A stretch of DNA of 6,811 bases from Betaproteobacteria bacterium RIFCSPLOWO2_02_FULL_68_150 (lineage in GTDB: Bacteria; Pseudomonadota; Gammaproteobacteria; Burkholderiales; SG8-39): NCBI GenBank assembly GCA_001771975.1, contig MERE01000060.1:1-6811 (forward strand). Reading direction: 5' to 3'. A model generated the notes under the pieces. It did not search any database. It had not been told where the DNA came from and was given only the letters and a program-made list of their open reading frames with translations. This document shows positions 5,286 to 6,811 of the stretch, piece by piece (position 1 is the first letter of the stretch; every line of letters starts with the position of its first letter). The translations under genes were made by a program, and so were the position numbers.

Positions 5286-6212
5286 GTGCCGCCGGTCATC
5301 TCCATCGCAAACCTGACCAAGACCTACGCCTCGGGCCTGCGCGCGCTCGGCAACGTCAGTCTCGAGATCCGCAAGGGTGAGATCTTCGCCCTGCTGGGTC
5401 CCAACGGCGCCGGCAAGACGACCCTGATCAACATCGTCTGCGGGATCGTGACGCCGACCGAAGGCACCGTACTCGCAGGCGGCCACGACATCGTGCGCGA
5501 CTACCGGGCGGCCCGGTGGAAGATCGGCCTGGTGCCGCAAGAGCTGCATACCGACATGTTCGAGACGGTGTGGGGCACTGTCCGCTTCAGCCGGGGGCTG
5601 TTCGGCCGCGCGCCGCATCCGGCGCACCTCGAAAACGTGCTGCGCGATCTCTCGCTGTGGGACAAGCGCCAGGACAGGATCATGACGTTGTCGGGCGGGA
5701 TGAAACGGCGCGTGTTGATCGCCAAGGCGCTCGCCCACGAGCCGGAAATCCTGTTTCTCGACGAGCCGACGGCGGGCGTCGACGTCGAGCTGCGCCGCGA
5801 CATGTGGGCGCTGGTGCGGCGCCTGCGCGCAGGCGGCGTAACCATTATCCTGACCACTCACTACATCGACGAGGCCGAGGAGATGGCCGATCGCATCGGG
5901 GTGATCAGCAGGGGCGAGCTGATCGTGGTCGAGGACAAGGCAACGCTCATGAAGAAGCTCGGCACGAAGCAAATGACGCTGCACCTGCAGCAACCGATGG
6001 CGGCGATTCCGGCCGCGCTCGCCGACTGGCGCCTGGCGCTGAACGCCGGCGGCACCGAGCTCGAATACACCTTCGACGCCGCCGCGGAAGGCAGCGGCAT
6101 CCCGGCGCTGCTGCGACGCCTGGGCGAGCTGGGCATCGGATTCAAGGACCTCGACACCCGCCAGAGCTCGCTCGAGGAAATCTTCGTCAGCCTGGTGAGC
6201 GAGCGCGGATGA
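5286..6212 (+). CDS. yadG: ABC-2 type exporter ATP-binding subunit, YadG-like
   Basis: From GTG at 5286 the protein has 308 residues, the length of E. coli YadG. It has Walker A GPNGAGKTT (38-46), the Q-loop in GLVPQE (Gln85), signature LSGGMKRR (135-142), Walker B ILFLDEPTAGVD (155-166) and the H-loop TTHY (His192), so it should hydrolyse ATP. The C-terminus ends LEEIFVSLV, as in YadG. It is expected to drive a YadH-type permease at the inner membrane; the cargo is unknown. GTG was chosen because ISIANLTKTY follows at once, as in relatives. An in-frame ATG at 5178 would add a 36-residue non-conserved extension and overlap the srkA start. The GTG has only a weak GAG nine bases upstream. The stop overlaps the permease start as ATGA. 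Confidence 0.93.
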   Translation: MPPVISIANLTKTYASGLRALGNVSLEIRKGEIFALLGPNGAGKTTLINIVCGIVTPTEGTVLAGGHDIVRDYRAARWKIGLVPQELHTDMFETVWGTVRFSRGLFGRAPHPAHLENVLRDLSLWDKRQDRIMTLSGGMKRRVLIAKALAHEPEILFLDEPTAGVDVELRRDMWALVRRLRAGGVTIILTTHYIDEAEEMADRIGVISRGELIVVEDKATLMKKLGTKQMTLHLQQPMAAIPAALADWRLALNAGGTELEYTFDAAAEGSGIPALLRRLGELGIGFKDLDTRQSSLEEIFVSLVSERG

Positions 6213-6811
6213 ATTTCAACCGCCATGGCGTAGCCGCGATCTACCGGTTCGAAATGGCGCGCTTCCGGCGCACGCTGTGGCAGAGCCTGGCGACGCCGGT
6301 GATCACCACCTCGCTCTACTTCGTGGTGTTCGGCGCCGCCATCGGCTCTCGCATGAGCGAGATGGACGGCGTGCCCTACGGCGCCTTCATCGTGCCGGGG
6401 CTGATCATGCTCGCGCTGTTCACCGAGAGCCTCTCCAACGCCTCGTTCGGCATCTATCTGCCGCGCTTCACCGGCACGATCTATGAAGTCCTGTCGGCGC
6501 CGATTTCGGCCTTCGAGATGGTGCTCGCCTACGTCGGCGCGGCGGCAACCAAGTCGATCCTCCTCGGCCTGGTCATCCTGGCGACCGCCAACCTGTTCGT
6601 GCCGGTGAGCATCAGCCATCCGCTGTGGATGATCGCCTTCCTGGTGCTGACGGCGACGACCTTCTGCCTGTTCGGCTTCATCCTCGGCATCTGGGCGGAC
6701 GGCTTCGAGCAGCTGCAGTTCATCCCGATGCTGGTCATCACGCCGCTCACCTTTCTCGGCGGCGCCTTTTATTCCATCGACATGCTGCCGCCGGCCTGGC
6801 GCACGTTCAGT
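6209..6811 (+). CDS. yadH: ABC-2 type exporter permease, YadH-like, 3' partial
   Basis: ATG at 6209 overlaps the yadG stop by 4 bp. The frame stays open to the window end and gives 201 residues of an expected 255 or so. The N-terminus (FEMARFRRTLWQSLATPVIT) is a cytoplasmic entry segment followed by hydrophobic spans near residues 32-48 (LYFVVFGAAIG), 62-80 (FIVPGLIMLALF), 104-130, 138-160 and 172 onward. The conserved run GTIYEVLSAPISAFEMVLAY and the ABC-2 signature around ITPLTFLGGAFYSIDMLPP (about 176-196) are clear. It is the inner-membrane subunit that pairs with the YadG-like ATPase. Roughly the last transmembrane helix and tail lie beyond the window. Confidence 0.93.
   Translation, partial: MNFNRHGVAAIYRFEMARFRRTLWQSLATPVITTSLYFVVFGAAIGSRMSEMDGVPYGAFIVPGLIMLALFTESLSNASFGIYLPRFTGTIYEVLSAPISAFEMVLAYVGAAATKSILLGLVILATANLFVPVSISHPLWMIAFLVLTATTFCLFGFILGIWADGFEQLQFIPMLVITPLTFLGGAFYSIDMLPPAWRTFS

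Noticed and set aside
1..6811. CRISPR arrays, tRNA or rRNA genes, insertion sequences, integrases.
   Set aside because: No regularly spaced repeats, RNA gene motifs or transposase/recombinase frames were seen on either strand.

Overview
This 6.8-kb window is high-GC bacterial DNA (sampled 60-base stretches of the core genes reach about 80% GC) with dense, overlapping genes. The SrkA, AtuA and YadG/YadH homologues suggest a proteobacterium, most likely a beta- or a high-GC gammaproteobacterium. That placement comes from gene families only.

Layout. (1) 2-445, plus strand: the 3' part of a histidine-phosphatase (phosphoglycerate mutase-like) gene whose start lies outside the window. (2) 448-1009, minus strand: a small type II toxin-antitoxin operon. 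A Phd/YefM-like antitoxin comes first, overlaps a RelE-like toxin by 8 bp, and is driven by a near-consensus sigma70-type promoter that should give a leaderless mRNA. (3) 1050-1124, plus strand: a short, internally deleted remnant of a second phosphatase copy, including a 27-bp exact repeat of the 3' end of the first gene. The toxin-antitoxin cassette is therefore bracketed by phosphatase 3' ends. (4) 1121-5179, minus strand: a tight three-gene operon, srkA, then an uncharacterised gene with a GNAT-like C-terminus, then an AtuA-family gene. The first junction is close or touching and the second is an ATGA overlap. (5) 5180-5285: a divergent intergenic region with a possible 11-codon leader ORF. 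(6) 5286 to the end, plus strand: a yadG-yadH-type ABC-2 exporter operon, with the permease cut by the window edge.

How it fits together. srkA and the two genes after it look co-transcribed, and read-through could reach the toxin-antitoxin genes on the same strand. yadG and yadH encode the ATPase and membrane subunit of one exporter and are translationally coupled. The least ordinary part is 290-1124: a compositionally distinct, 45-65% GC, self-contained toxin-antitoxin cassette inserted between an intact phosphatase 3' end and a decayed, diverged duplicate of that end. The duplicate is the copy that still abuts the AtuA gene. The rest looks like conserved chromosomal core.
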